DNA from: Anaerorhabdus furcosa
GTDB taxonomy: Bacteria > Bacillota_I > Bacilli_A > Erysipelotrichales > Erysipelotrichaceae
Assembly: GCF_900167375.1 (NCBI RefSeq)
Contig: NZ_FUWY01000005.1
Span: 124,001-188,000, forward strand
DNA: 64,000 nt
Reading direction: 5' to 3'
Position numbers and translations under genes: made by a program. Shown one piece after another: positions 43,863 through 52,729 of the stretch (position 1 is its first letter; each line of letters starts with the position of its first letter). Under the pieces are notes generated by a model. The model had not been told where the DNA came from. It worked only from the letters and a program-made list of their open reading frames with translations, and searched no databases.

Positions 43863-44829
43863 TGTTGCAAAAGATGCAGGTGTATCACTAGCGACAGTAT
43901 CTCGTGTAATCAATGGTTCTGATGTGGTGAAAGGTCCTACTCGTGATAAAGTAGAGGCAGCAATTGAAAAATTAGGTTATAAACCAAATGCGATAGCGCA
44001 AGGATTGGCGTTACAAAAAACAACGACAATTGGTTTAGTAATTCCAGAAGCGAGTTTTACGTATACTGGGCAAATTATCAATGGTGTGATTGCAGTTGCA
44101 GGCATGTATAACTACAATATTATGTTGCACACAACAACAGAAGGGGTTACCGATATTAGTGATATTATCGAAACAATTATTAAATCACACGTTGATGGAG
44201 TTGTTATTTATAATGACAAAATCTTAGTGGATGAAATGGACACATTATCTAAATACAATATTCCAATTGTCATTATTGGTAATAAAATGTCTGGACATAA
44301 TATTTGTTCAGTGTATGTGGATATTGAGAAAGCGGTATATGAGCTTTCAATGAAATATTTAAGTAATGGTAAGAAAGATATTGCAATCATTCAAGATAGA
44401 AAAAATGAATATGCAATTAGTCAAATGATAAAAGGTGTAACACGTGCGTATAAAGAAAAGGGAATGGAGTTTAATAACTACCTTGAAATTCCTGAATCTT
44501 ATCGTACATCTTACAATTATTTGAAAGATTATTTAAAAGATCATAAACATGATTTGATTATTGCTAATCGTGATTCACAAGCAATGGCTGTATGCAATGC
44601 AGCAAAGGAAAATGGAATTGAAATACCAAAAGAAATGGAAGTTGTATGTGTTATTGATACAAAATACAATTCAATGGTACGTCCTCAAATATCATCATTT
44701 GCGATACCTTCATATGATTTAGGGATGGTATCCATGCGTGTCATGACTAAAATGTTACAAAGTGATGAAATTGATGAAGATGAAATTGAGTTAAGTTATT
44801 TATTTACTCCACGTCAATCTACGAAGTAA
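43840..44829 (+). CDS. ccpA: LacI-family regulator, catabolite control protein A
   Basis: A 329-residue LacI/GalR protein. The N-terminal helix-turn-helix starts VTIYDVAKDAGVSLATVS and the hinge reads KLGYKPNAIAQGLA. The periplasmic-binding-like core ends in RPQISSFAIPSYDLGMVSMRV, where CcpA proteins carry their characteristic C-terminal segment. Length (CcpA about 330-335) and the neighbours ytxG, ytxH and tyrS support CcpA, the HPr-Ser-P-dependent carbon regulator. The ATG at 43840 is chosen: it begins the standard MKRVTIYDVA sequence and GGAGAAAGGA lies upstream. Confidence 0.87.
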   Translation: MKRVTIYDVAKDAGVSLATVSRVINGSDVVKGPTRDKVEAAIEKLGYKPNAIAQGLALQKTTTIGLVIPEASFTYTGQIINGVIAVAGMYNYNIMLHTTTEGVTDISDIIETIIKSHVDGVVIYNDKILVDEMDTLSKYNIPIVIIGNKMSGHNICSVYVDIEKAVYELSMKYLSNGKKDIAIIQDRKNEYAISQMIKGVTRAYKEKGMEFNNYLEIPESYRTSYNYLKDYLKDHKHDLIIANRDSQAMAVCNAAKENGIEIPKEMEVVCVIDTKYNSMVRPQISSFAIPSYDLGMVSMRVMTKMLQSDEIDEDEIELSYLFTPRQSTK

Positions 44830-44858
44830 TTGACACAAGAGGAGTAACTGATTATAAT
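44830..44858 (+). promoter_or_regulatory. tyrS T-box promoter
   Basis: TTGACA (44830-44835), 17-base spacer, TATAAT (44853-44858), one base after the ccpA stop. Transcription start near 44865. Confidence 0.92.
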
Positions 44859-44865
44859 TGTCACT

Positions 44866-45080
44866 ATAGCGATGATAAGAAAAGAGCTTAAACTGTTATA
44901 TCAAGAAAGGTTCTGGTAGATGTGAAGAACTTATAACACTTAAGAAATACACCTTGGAGCTTCTTATTGCAAAGATAAGACGTAACTCGCGTTAAGAGTT
45001 TAAAGTGCATAGAGCAATCTATGAATTAAGGTGGTACCGCGTTATTTAACGTCCTTTTGTATTAAGGACGTTTTTTTTAT
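44866..45080 (+). promoter_or_regulatory. Tyrosine-specific T-box riboswitch
   Basis: A 215-base leader with the T-box core AAGGTGGTACCGCG at 45028-45041, which pairs with the acceptor end of uncharged tRNA, and a terminator AACGTCCTT/AAGGACGTT (45049-45072) followed by Ts. A candidate specifier TAC (tyrosine) sits at 44948-44950 in GAAATACACC within the stem I region. It induces tyrS when tRNA-Tyr is uncharged. Confidence 0.92.
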
Positions 45081-45099
45081 TTTAATAGGAGGAAAGAAT

Positions 45100-46344
45100 A
45101 TGAATTTTTTAGAAGAGTTAAAGTGGAGAGGTTTAGTTAAAGATTGTACAGATTTACAAGGATTAGAAGAAAAGTTAAAACAACCAGTAACAGCTTATTG
45201 TGGATTTGATCCAACAGCGGATTCGTTGCATGTGGGTCATCTTCAACAAATCATGTTGTTGCGTCGTTATCAAAATGCAGGGCATCGTCCAATTGCATTG
45301 TGTGGTGGAGGAACAGGAATGATTGGTGATCCTCGTCCAACTACGGAAAGAAAACTACTTACAGTAGATGAACTCAACTACAATGTGGATTGCTTAAAAA
45401 AACAATTAGCACACTTTATTGATTTTGAAAGTGGTAAAGCAGTTTTATTAAACAACTATGATTGGTTAGGGAAACTATCATTACTAGAAGTGTTAAGAGA
45501 TTATGGTAAACACTTTAATGTAAGTTATATGTTGGCAAAGGATACAATTGCATCAAGACTTCAAACTGGAATTTCATTTACAGAATTTACTTATACTATT
45601 CTTCAAGCAATTGACTGGTTGAAATTATATACTGAACATCAATGTGAACTTCAAATTGGTGGTTCGGATCAATGGGGAAATCTTGTATCTGGAACTGATT
45701 TGATTCGTAAAATTTGTGGAGACAAAGCAAAAGTGTTTGGAATTACATCACCACTTATTACAAAATCAGATGGTTCAAAATTTGGTAAGAGTGAAGGAAA
45801 AAACATTTGGTTGGATCCTACTAAAACAAATGCATTTGAATTTTATCAATTCTGGGTTAATACAGCGGACAGTGATATCATAGATTACTTAAAACGTTTA
45901 TCACTTAAAACACCTGAAGAAATTATGGCATTGGAAAAATCAATGCAAGAGGCACCTCATTTAAGAGAAGCTCAAAAAGCACTTGCATGTGAATTGACTG
46001 AACTAGTGCATGGTGGAGATGGACTAGTTACTGCATTAAAAATTACAGATACATTATTTAAAGGTGATATTCGTGAATTGACAGCTACTGAAATTCGTCA
46101 AGGGTTAGCAGATGTACCTAAATTCAAAATTGAAAATGGTGTCCTTTTAATTGATGCATTAGTTGATTCTAAGATTTGCCAAAGTAAGCGTGAAGCAAGA
46201 GAATTAATTCAAGCTGGATCAATCCAAGTTAATGGAGAAAAAACAACTGACTTAGAAGCAATTCTTACTGTTGAAACTGCCATGAACTTAGAATTTACAA
46301 TTATTAAAAAAGGGAAAAAGAATTACTTTATTTGTGAGTTTTAG
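45100..46344 (+). CDS. tyrS: Tyrosyl-tRNA synthetase
   Basis: A 414-residue class I synthetase. HIGH-like motif HVGH near residue 47, KMSKS-like KFGKS near 229, tyrosine-site YCGFDPTADSLHVGHL, YTILQAIDW and QIGGSDQWGN, then an S4 RNA-binding domain in the last 65 residues (CQSKREARELIQAGSIQVN). The ATG at 45100 follows AGGAGG; the frame open from 45031 runs through the T-box and is not coding. Preceded by the tyrosine T-box. Confidence 0.97.
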   Translation: MNFLEELKWRGLVKDCTDLQGLEEKLKQPVTAYCGFDPTADSLHVGHLQQIMLLRRYQNAGHRPIALCGGGTGMIGDPRPTTERKLLTVDELNYNVDCLKKQLAHFIDFESGKAVLLNNYDWLGKLSLLEVLRDYGKHFNVSYMLAKDTIASRLQTGISFTEFTYTILQAIDWLKLYTEHQCELQIGGSDQWGNLVSGTDLIRKICGDKAKVFGITSPLITKSDGSKFGKSEGKNIWLDPTKTNAFEFYQFWVNTADSDIIDYLKRLSLKTPEEIMALEKSMQEAPHLREAQKALACELTELVHGGDGLVTALKITDTLFKGDIRELTATEIRQGLADVPKFKIENGVLLIDALVDSKICQSKREARELIQAGSIQVNGEKTTDLEAILTVETAMNLEFTIIKKGKKNYFICEF

Positions 46345-46370
46345 ATGCTGATGAGTCAGCATCTTTTTTT
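46344..46370 (+). terminator. tyrS terminator
   Basis: GATGCTGA/TCAGCATC stem, TGAG loop, seven Ts; starts at the last base of the stop codon. Confidence 0.93.
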
Positions 46371-46470
46371 ATCCAACATGAATTTAGTTCAAGTGAAATC
46401 TATGCTTTTAGACACTTGGTTTATATGAATTTAGTTTAAATTATGGTAAAATAGCACAAGAGGTGACTCC

Positions 46471-46989
46471 ATGAAACGTTTATTTATGATTTTATTTGTT
46501 TCGCTGCTTCTTTTAAGTGGTTGCTCAAGTAAAAATGACAATGAACTCGATACTAAGAAATTAGATGAATATAAATCAAATGTTGCAACTTTGCTTGCGA
46601 GTAATTCAACAGCTTTATCATCAAAATATTTTTCAATTAGTTATGAGATGAGTACATTACCAGATGGAACTCATCGCTATTATATTATTGTAGATAATGC
46701 TCTACAATGCATGTACAATGTTAAAATCATGTCATTAGATGTTGATAGTGAACCTTCGATAACGATGGCTCCATCAATTGGAATATTGGAAGATGAAAAA
46801 TATAACTTAATCCCTTCACAAGTATCAATTGAAGAAGGTTTTGCTAAGGGATTGGTCTTGAGTGGTGAAACAGATAAGGACGCTGTTGATGTAAAGTTAA
46901 TGGTTTCTTGGTCAGATGAAACAAATACAAAGCAGTATAAAGAATTTTTGTTACTTCATATTGAAGCAAACAATGGTAATGGGGAGTAA
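46471..46989 (+). CDS. Small lipoprotein of unknown function
   Basis: A 172-residue lipoprotein with lipobox LLSGC at Cys18. The mature part is predominantly beta-strand like (YYIIVDNALQCMYNVKIMSL) and of unknown family. Not recognised. AGAGGTGA precedes the ATG and ATGGTAAAAT, an extended -10, lies near 46443-46452. Followed by the flippase after 3 bases, so probably one operon. Confidence 0.75.
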   Translation: MKRLFMILFVSLLLLSGCSSKNDNELDTKKLDEYKSNVATLLASNSTALSSKYFSISYEMSTLPDGTHRYYIIVDNALQCMYNVKIMSLDVDSEPSITMAPSIGILEDEKYNLIPSQVSIEEGFAKGLVLSGETDKDAVDVKLMVSWSDETNTKQYKEFLLLHIEANNGNGE

Positions 46990-46992
46990 CGT

Positions 46993-48627
46993 ATGACACA
47001 AAGACAAAAGCAATCCTTTATGGCAGGTGCTTTAACGAGCTCTGTTGGAATATTTATATCAAAAGCTATTGGACTATTTTATATAGTTCCTTTTAGTGCG
47101 ATGGCTACATCAAGTAACATGGTTTTTTATAGTCAAGCATATACTTATTATGAATTATTGCTAAATATCTGTACTGCGGGATTTCCTTTTGCAATTGCTG
47201 CACTTGTTGCTCGATATGCCAACAAGAATGATTTTAAAACAGTAATGTTAGTTCGTAAGTTATCGATGTCCTTGATGTTAGCATCAGGATTTACAGTGGC
47301 AATTGTATTTGGCTTATTGGCATCACCACTTGCAAAGGCAAGTCTTGGTCCACAGGCTCCAATTGAGGACATTAAAATACTACAAACATGTTTTATTATT
47401 TTAACGCTTGCGATTGTATTGGTTCCGTTTTTAAGTGTATTTAGAGGTTTTTATCAAGGTCTAAAAGAATTAAAAGTATATGCAGTATCTCAAGTTATCG
47501 AACAAGTAACACGAGTTGGTACACTTTTAGGACTAGGTGCATTCTGTATTTATATTTTGAAAATGGATAGTATTTATGCAATTTATATGGCAGTTGTAGC
47601 TACATCGATTGCTGCATTAATTGCGATTGTTTATTATTATCGATTTGATCGTAAAAATATTGGTGATTTAAATCGTGCAGCACGTTACCAACAAGAACCA
47701 GCTGTTCCTGTAAAAGAATTACTTAAAGAATTATTAATGTTTGGATTACCTTATTTACTTGCTTCTGTATTGGGTAATAGTATGAGTATAGTAAATAATA
47801 TGTTTTTTATGAATGCTGTTAAGGCAACACCAGAAACTTATAACTACTTTACTGATGTTTTGGGAATTATGCAAACAAATTGTAATAAGTTGACATCGAT
47901 ACCGCAAGTACTTGCGATTGGATTTGGTGCGGGAATTGTACCTTATCTTACTATTTCACTAGAAAATAAAAATTGGAAAGAATTACAAAAAAATGTATTA
48001 GATTGTTTGGATACTGTTCTTTATATTGGGATGCCACTATTTATTTGTTTATTAGTACTTGCTGAACCAATTTATTATGTAATGTATGGTACAGATAATT
48101 TGGCAATTGGAACTGAAGTATTGAGATGGAGTAGTGCTATTTCAATTACAGGAACACTATCTCCAATATGTAGTTCAATGATGATGACATTACGTTTAAG
48201 AAGACAAAGTATATTTTATCTCTTTGTAGGATTTATTGTTAAGTTTGTATCGTTCTTTATATTAATTGATATGTTTGGATACTCAGGTGCTTTAACATCA
48301 AGTATTCTAACTTCATTTGTAGTTATCTTTTTAAATCTACAACTGATTCAAAATAAATATCATGTTCATTATGGTAGAACATTCAAACGATTCTTTAGAA
48401 TATGTCTTTGCTTATTTGCGATGAATGGATCTTTTGCATTACTTCAAATGACAGGATTAAATGCTGTTGGACAAGGCCGATTAATGGGAGTTCTTATCTT
48501 GGGAATCTATGGAATTGTAGGTATGGGTGTTTATTATTTTACAAGTGCATGTTTGGGATTACCAAAAGCGATTTTAGGATTAAATTTAACGCAAGTGATG
48601 AAGAAAATATTAAAGAAAGGTAAATAG
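46993..48627 (+). CDS. MurJ/YtgP-type lipid II flippase (MOP superfamily)
   Basis: A 544-residue membrane protein with about 14 helices of the polysaccharide transporter/SpoVB/YtgP branch. It begins with GALTSSVGIFISKAIGLFYIVPF, typical of the family, and contains SVFRGFYQGLKELKVYAVSQ. B. subtilis YtgP is a functional MurJ; several paralogues exist in Bacillota, so the substrate (lipid II or another undecaprenyl glycan) is a reasonable inference. rsuA is next, as ytzG is near ytgP in B. subtilis. Confidence 0.87.
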   Translation: MTQRQKQSFMAGALTSSVGIFISKAIGLFYIVPFSAMATSSNMVFYSQAYTYYELLLNICTAGFPFAIAALVARYANKNDFKTVMLVRKLSMSLMLASGFTVAIVFGLLASPLAKASLGPQAPIEDIKILQTCFIILTLAIVLVPFLSVFRGFYQGLKELKVYAVSQVIEQVTRVGTLLGLGAFCIYILKMDSIYAIYMAVVATSIAALIAIVYYYRFDRKNIGDLNRAARYQQEPAVPVKELLKELLMFGLPYLLASVLGNSMSIVNNMFFMNAVKATPETYNYFTDVLGIMQTNCNKLTSIPQVLAIGFGAGIVPYLTISLENKNWKELQKNVLDCLDTVLYIGMPLFICLLVLAEPIYYVMYGTDNLAIGTEVLRWSSAISITGTLSPICSSMMMTLRLRRQSIFYLFVGFIVKFVSFFILIDMFGYSGALTSSILTSFVVIFLNLQLIQNKYHVHYGRTFKRFFRICLCLFAMNGSFALLQMTGLNAVGQGRLMGVLILGIYGIVGMGVYYFTSACLGLPKAILGLNLTQVMKKILKKGK

Positions 48628-48629
48628 AA

Positions 48630-49325
48630 ATGATGAGATTAGATAAATGCTTATCCCATCTAGGATATGGTTCAAGAAAAGATGTAAAGAAAATAATAAG
48701 AAGTGGCGAAGTAAGTATCAATGGAATTGTATGCAAAAAAGAAGATACTAAGTTTGATGAAAATAAGGATGAACTAATGATTCAAGGAGTTGAAATTGTT
48801 TATCAAAAATTTGTTTATATCATGTTAAATAAGCCACAGGGAGTAATTAGTGCAACAGAAGATGGATTACATGAAACTGTATTGAATTGTATCCAGGATA
48901 CAACAAAAGGGCTCTTCCCAGTTGGAAGACTTGATATTGATACAGAGGGTTTATGTTTAATTACCAATGATGGTCAATTAGCACATGAATTGTTATCTCC
49001 AAAGAAACATGTTGATAAAACATATTATGTTGAGATAAGTAATCCACTAACAAAAGAAGCGTTACAAGAAATTGAAAAAGGAATAACTATTGATGGTGAT
49101 GAAAAATGCAAACCAGCAAAAGTTAAACAACTGGATGATCATGCAATAGAACTTACAATTACTGAAGGAAAATTTCATCAAGTCAAGCGAATGATGATTG
49201 CGTGTCAATCAGAAGTGACTTACTTAAAAAGAATCAGTATGGGTAATCTTAAACTTGATGAGGAATTGGAATTAGGCCAGTGGCGATACTTAACAGATGT
49301 TGAGTTAGAGAATTTAAGACAATAA
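48630..49325 (+). CDS. rsuA: 16S rRNA pseudouridine synthase, RsuA family
   Basis: A 231-residue synthase. The N-terminal S4 domain has RLDKCLSHLGYGSRKDVKKII; the catalytic domain has VGRLDIDTEGLCLITNDG with the catalytic Asp, KKHVDKTYYV and KFHQVKRMM. Small RsuA/RluB-type enzyme; position 516 of 16S rRNA is the classical target but is not provable here. Two ATGs (48630 and 48633) differ by one residue. Two bases separate it from the flippase. Confidence 0.91.
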   Translation: MMRLDKCLSHLGYGSRKDVKKIIRSGEVSINGIVCKKEDTKFDENKDELMIQGVEIVYQKFVYIMLNKPQGVISATEDGLHETVLNCIQDTTKGLFPVGRLDIDTEGLCLITNDGQLAHELLSPKKHVDKTYYVEISNPLTKEALQEIEKGITIDGDEKCKPAKVKQLDDHAIELTITEGKFHQVKRMMIACQSEVTYLKRISMGNLKLDEELELGQWRYLTDVELENLRQ

Positions 49326-49329
49326 AAAT

Positions 49330-49358
49330 AATGTTACTTCAAAAGTAGCATTTTTTTC
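49330..49358 (+). terminator. rsuA terminator
   Basis: Stem ATG.TACTT/AAGTA.CAT with a short loop then Ts. Confidence 0.8.
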
Positions 49359-49393
49359 TTTTTGTGTCATAATTTAAAAACAGGAGAATTGTT

Positions 49394-49813
49394 ATGAAAG
49401 AATTAACTATAAAAGAAGCAGAATTACTTGGAATTAAAATGAAAAACCATCAAATGGATAATGGAGAAAAAAGATTTCGTTTAATTCAAGATTCAGGTAG
49501 TTCATATATTTGTACAGTATCATCTGATGAATCTGGGTGGCAAAATAGCCATGTGCACAATAAGAAAAAAGAAGTTTACTTAGTTGAAAAGGGATGTATA
49601 CTAGTCGCTAAATTTATGAATGACAAAGTTGAAATTCAAAAATTATATCCTGATGAAATGGTATCTATGTCGATAGGTGTGCCTCATAATATTTATATGT
49701 GCGCAAATACTGTATTGCATACGATTAAGTATGGAACAAGTGAGGAGGATTGGAACGCTTGTGTTGAATTGGATGAGAAATTGATATTAATTAATTTAAG
49801 TAGCTATATGTAG
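49394..49813 (+). CDS. Cupin-fold protein
   Basis: A 139-residue single-domain cupin. The first metal motif is HVHNKKKEVYLVEKG (HxHx5-6E) and the second is PHNIY. Such small cupins include sugar-nucleotide epimerase-like and metal-dependent proteins; no specific activity can be named. GGAG precedes the ATG with a slightly long spacer. Flanked by rsuA and a membrane protein, with no obvious functional link. Confidence 0.8.
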   Translation: MKELTIKEAELLGIKMKNHQMDNGEKRFRLIQDSGSSYICTVSSDESGWQNSHVHNKKKEVYLVEKGCILVAKFMNDKVEIQKLYPDEMVSMSIGVPHNIYMCANTVLHTIKYGTSEEDWNACVELDEKLILINLSSYM

Positions 49814-49871
49814 TGTTGTTGACAAATAATCTGTATTAACTGATAATGAGACTAAAGAAAGAGGATGCATT

Positions 49872-50405
49872 ATGAAAATAAGTAGAAGAAGTATTTCGAT
49901 TGTTTATCTTGTGCTACTTGTCATTTGTTTAATGATTCTTGTTATTGGCTATCCAATTGCGATAGAACAGTCTTTGAAAAATTATGATATTAGATTTTCG
50001 CTATTTCTTTCCTGGATGATTATCCCATGTATCCTTGTATTGGTTGCGTCATTAATTACTGTAATTACAGGATTAAAATTTACATTACTTTCTAAAAAAT
50101 TGATGATTGGTATTCGCTTTGTATCGTTATTTATTTTAGTTATCTATATAACGATGGTTGTCTCCGCTTTGTTTTTTAAAGCAGGTAGTTTGATTGGTAA
50201 TTTTATTTTGATTATGATCTACTTTAAATCACTTTTTGTCTTAATAGGAATTGCATTTAATGCTACTTTTTCATTTGATGATAAGAAAAATAGGAGTGAA
50301 ACAGTAGTGATAAATGAAGATGTACCTGTGATGGATGCGATGATTGAAGAAGTTCAATCTGACAATGAAAAAGAATCATCAACTGATGATTCTTTAGTCC
50401 AATAG
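49872..50405 (+). CDS. Four-helix membrane protein of unknown function
   Basis: A 177-residue protein with four hydrophobic helices (about 10-32, 44-70, 80-104, 108-132) and an acidic disordered C-tail rich in Glu, Asp and Ser. Family not recognised. GAGGATG precedes the ATG. The 3' end overlaps the end of ispH on the other strand by 12 bases. Confidence 0.75.
   Translation: MKISRRSISIVYLVLLVICLMILVIGYPIAIEQSLKNYDIRFSLFLSWMIIPCILVLVASLITVITGLKFTLLSKKLMIGIRFVSLFILVIYITMVVSALFFKAGSLIGNFILIMIYFKSLFVLIGIAFNATFSFDDKKNRSETVVINEDVPVMDAMIEEVQSDNEKESSTDDSLVQ
50370..50395. terminator. Bidirectional terminator inside the 3' ends of convergent genes
   Basis: A perfect 12-bp stem, AAAGAATCATCA/TGATGATTCTTT with a two-base loop, lies inside the coding end of the membrane protein and just past the ispH stop. 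The T run is better on the minus strand, so it serves ispH most clearly. Confidence 0.75.
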
Positions 50406-51305
50406 GTGATCAATATCAATCGCAAGATGTAATAATTCATTTGTCTTGCTATAATGTTTTAATACTTCAATTACTTGGTTAGTTAGGTATGTTGGTGTGC
50501 TTGCACCCGATGTAATTGCGATTCGATCGCATCCTTCTAACCAATTTTTTTGTATCTCATTGGAAGTTTCAATGAGATGAACTTGAGGAATACCATTGAG
50601 TAGAGCAATCTCTTTTAGTTTGTTGGAGTTGTTTGATTTAGGGTCACCAACTACAAATAAACAATCTGTATCCGTTAACTTCTCAATCGCTTCTTGACGA
50701 ATACGAGTTGCGTTGCATATTTCATCCAATACGATAATGTTTGGATATTTTTCTTTGCAAGCTTCAATGAGTGTGTAGATTTCTTTAATACTCATTGTTG
50801 TTTGGTTTGTGATCATGACTTTTGAGAAAGTTGGTAGTTGTTGTATATCATCAAGAGTTTCTACAAAATGAACGTGTCTTGATATAGCAATCACTGCTTC
50901 TGCTTCAGGATGGAATTTCTTACCAATATAGATGACTTCATAATCTTGGTCTAAATATTCTTTCACAATCACTTGTGTTTTTGTTACATCATCGCAAGAT
51001 GCATTAACAACAATTAGATTTTTTTCAATCGCTTTTTGATAAACTTCGTCACTGATCCCATGCGCTGTAAAAATAACAACACCTGAATCAATCTTATCTA
51101 ATAACTCCAAACGAGTTTTTCCTTTTTCTTCTACGCATTGTATGCCAAGTTTTTCACATGCTTCTACAACGTACTTGTTGTGAACAATCATACCAAGCAT
51201 AGTTATCTTTTCATTCGGGTATTGTTTCGCTGTTTGTTTGGCAAGATTGATTGCTCGTACAACGCCTTTGCAATAACCTCGGGGTGTTACAGGGATAATT
51301 TCCAT
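50394..51305 (-). CDS. ispH: 4-Hydroxy-3-methylbut-2-enyl diphosphate reductase
   Basis: A 303-residue Fe-S enzyme, last step of the MEP pathway to isoprenoids. The three cluster cysteines are in PRGYCKGV, NASCDDVTK and LDEICNATRIRQ; HGI and the conserved SNNSNKL and SGASTP motifs are present. The ATG corresponding to plus position 51305 begins MEIIPVTPRGYC, with AAAGGA upstream; a longer frame to 51347 adds an unlikely hydrophobic lead. Pairs with ispG at 54468; isoprenoid carriers feed lipid II synthesis. Confidence 0.96.
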   Translation of the reverse strand: MEIIPVTPRGYCKGVVRAINLAKQTAKQYPNEKITMLGMIVHNKYVVEACEKLGIQCVEEKGKTRLELLDKIDSGVVIFTAHGISDEVYQKAIEKNLIVVNASCDDVTKTQVIVKEYLDQDYEVIYIGKKFHPEAEAVIAISRHVHFVETLDDIQQLPTFSKVMITNQTTMSIKEIYTLIEACKEKYPNIIVLDEICNATRIRQEAIEKLTDTDCLFVVGDPKSNNSNKLKEIALLNGIPQVHLIETSNEIQKNWLEGCDRIAITSGASTPTYLTNQVIEVLKHYSKTNELLHLAIDIDHLLD

Positions 51306-51335
51306 TTCACAATTCCTTTCTATGCTTAAAAATAG

Positions 51336-51341
51336 TATAAT
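51336..51341 (+). promoter_or_regulatory. DEAD-box promoter -10, overlapping the divergent ispH promoter
   Basis: TATAAT at 51336-51341, about 20 bases before the helicase ATG. On the other strand TATACT/TATTAT sequences in the same 57-base gap can serve ispH. -35 elements are not clear. Confidence 0.6.
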
Positions 51342-51361
51342 ACACATGGAAGGATGATTCT

Positions 51362-52729
51362 ATGAAAACATATCAAGATTTTAAATTTAATGAAAAGACA
51401 AAAGAGTTTATACGCCTAAACGGCTTTGTGGAACCAACTCCAATTCAAAATGCTGTTATTCCTATGGCTATCAAAGGGAAAGATATCGTTGCAATTTCTG
51501 ATACCGGTACAGGTAAAACCCATGCATTTTTAATTCCTTTAATGGAAAGAGTGGATACAAGTCAGCAAATAGTTCAAGCAGTTATTACTGCACCAACAAG
51601 AGAATTAGCAATGCAAATTTTTAAGAATGCAAAAGTAATGATGGAAGCTGATCCAACACTACGTGTTAAGCTAATTACAGGTGGTATTGAACGTAGTAAG
51701 ATGGCAGATTCAATTAAGCAACAACCACATATTGTTATTGGTACACCAGGTCGTATCAAAGACTTGTTCTTAGAACAATCAGTACTCCGCGTGGATACTG
51801 CTTCAATTTACGTTGTGGATGAAGCAGATATGACATTGGAATATGGCTTTTTGGATGATGTTGATGCAATTTGTGGCCGTATGAAAGATCATTTACAAAT
51901 GATGGCTTTTAGTGCGACAATTCCCAATGCATTAAAACCATTCTTAAAGAAATACATGAGTGCACCACAAACGATTCATATGAAAGATGCACATGCATCA
52001 AATCCAAAAATTGAGCATGTGTTAATCCCATGTAAACACAAGAGTTATGGTGAAACATTACTCGATATTATGCCAGGATTTATGCCTTATGTATGCTTAA
52101 TATTTGCGAACACTCGCGATGATGCCGGTGAGGTTGCTGCTTTACTTCGTAAGAATGGTAAAACCATTGTAGAAATCCATGGAGGTCTACAGGCACGTCA
52201 AAGAAAACAAGCAATGAAACAATTAGAAAGTTCTGAGCGCAGTTATGTTGTAGCGACAGATATTGCCGCTCGTGGACTGGATGTTGAAGGAATTACCCAT
52301 GTTGTTTCTCTAGGGTTCCCTAGTGAATTAGATTTCTATATTCATCGCTCTGGAAGAACAGGAAGAGCAGGAAAAGAAGGTACTTGTTTTGCCTTGTATA
52401 AAGAATCTGATGAAAAAGCGATTCGTACATTAAGAGAAAAAGGAATTCATTTCGAACATCGTAATTTTAAGAATGGCTCATGGCAAGAATTAAAACCATT
52501 TGGCCAAAAAATGATTACGAAGAATGATGTTCGTGAAAAAGAAATAGCTAAAACATTAACACGTAAGAATGAAAAAGTAAAACCTGGATATAAAAAGAAA
52601 AAGGCAGAAATGGTAAAGAAAATCAAACAAAAAGAACGTCGTGACCATATCCGCAATGAAATCAAAGAGCAAAGAAAAGAAAGATATAAAACTGCTCAAC
52701 GCCTAAAATCAAAAGGTATCATTGAATGA
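51362..52729 (+). CDS. DEAD-box RNA helicase
   Basis: A 455-residue ATP-dependent RNA helicase. Q motif near FVEPTPIQNAVI, Walker A SDTGTGKTH (motif I), PTRELAMQ (Ia), TPGR (Ib), VVDEADMTLE (DEAD-variant DEAD = VDEAD), SAT, and motif VI HRSGRTGRAGKEG. The C-terminal about 90 residues are Lys/Arg-rich, typical of CshB-like cold-shock helicases. AAGGATGA precedes the ATG. Overlaps nfo by ATGA. Confidence 0.95.
   Translation: MKTYQDFKFNEKTKEFIRLNGFVEPTPIQNAVIPMAIKGKDIVAISDTGTGKTHAFLIPLMERVDTSQQIVQAVITAPTRELAMQIFKNAKVMMEADPTLRVKLITGGIERSKMADSIKQQPHIVIGTPGRIKDLFLEQSVLRVDTASIYVVDEADMTLEYGFLDDVDAICGRMKDHLQMMAFSATIPNALKPFLKKYMSAPQTIHMKDAHASNPKIEHVLIPCKHKSYGETLLDIMPGFMPYVCLIFANTRDDAGEVAALLRKNGKTIVEIHGGLQARQRKQAMKQLESSERSYVVATDIAARGLDVEGITHVVSLGFPSELDFYIHRSGRTGRAGKEGTCFALYKESDEKAIRTLREKGIHFEHRNFKNGSWQELKPFGQKMITKNDVREKEIAKTLTRKNEKVKPGYKKKKAEMVKKIKQKERRDHIRNEIKEQRKERYKTAQRLKSKGIIE

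Noticed and set aside
43568-43888. Minus-strand ORF opposite the helical protein and ccpA start
   Set aside because: Low-complexity Ser/Phe sequence antisense to Lys/Glu-rich coding sequence; no start signals.
45031-45099. Extended N-terminus of tyrS through the T-box
   Set aside because: This region forms the T-box and its terminator, and a strong ribosome binding site sits before ATG 45100.
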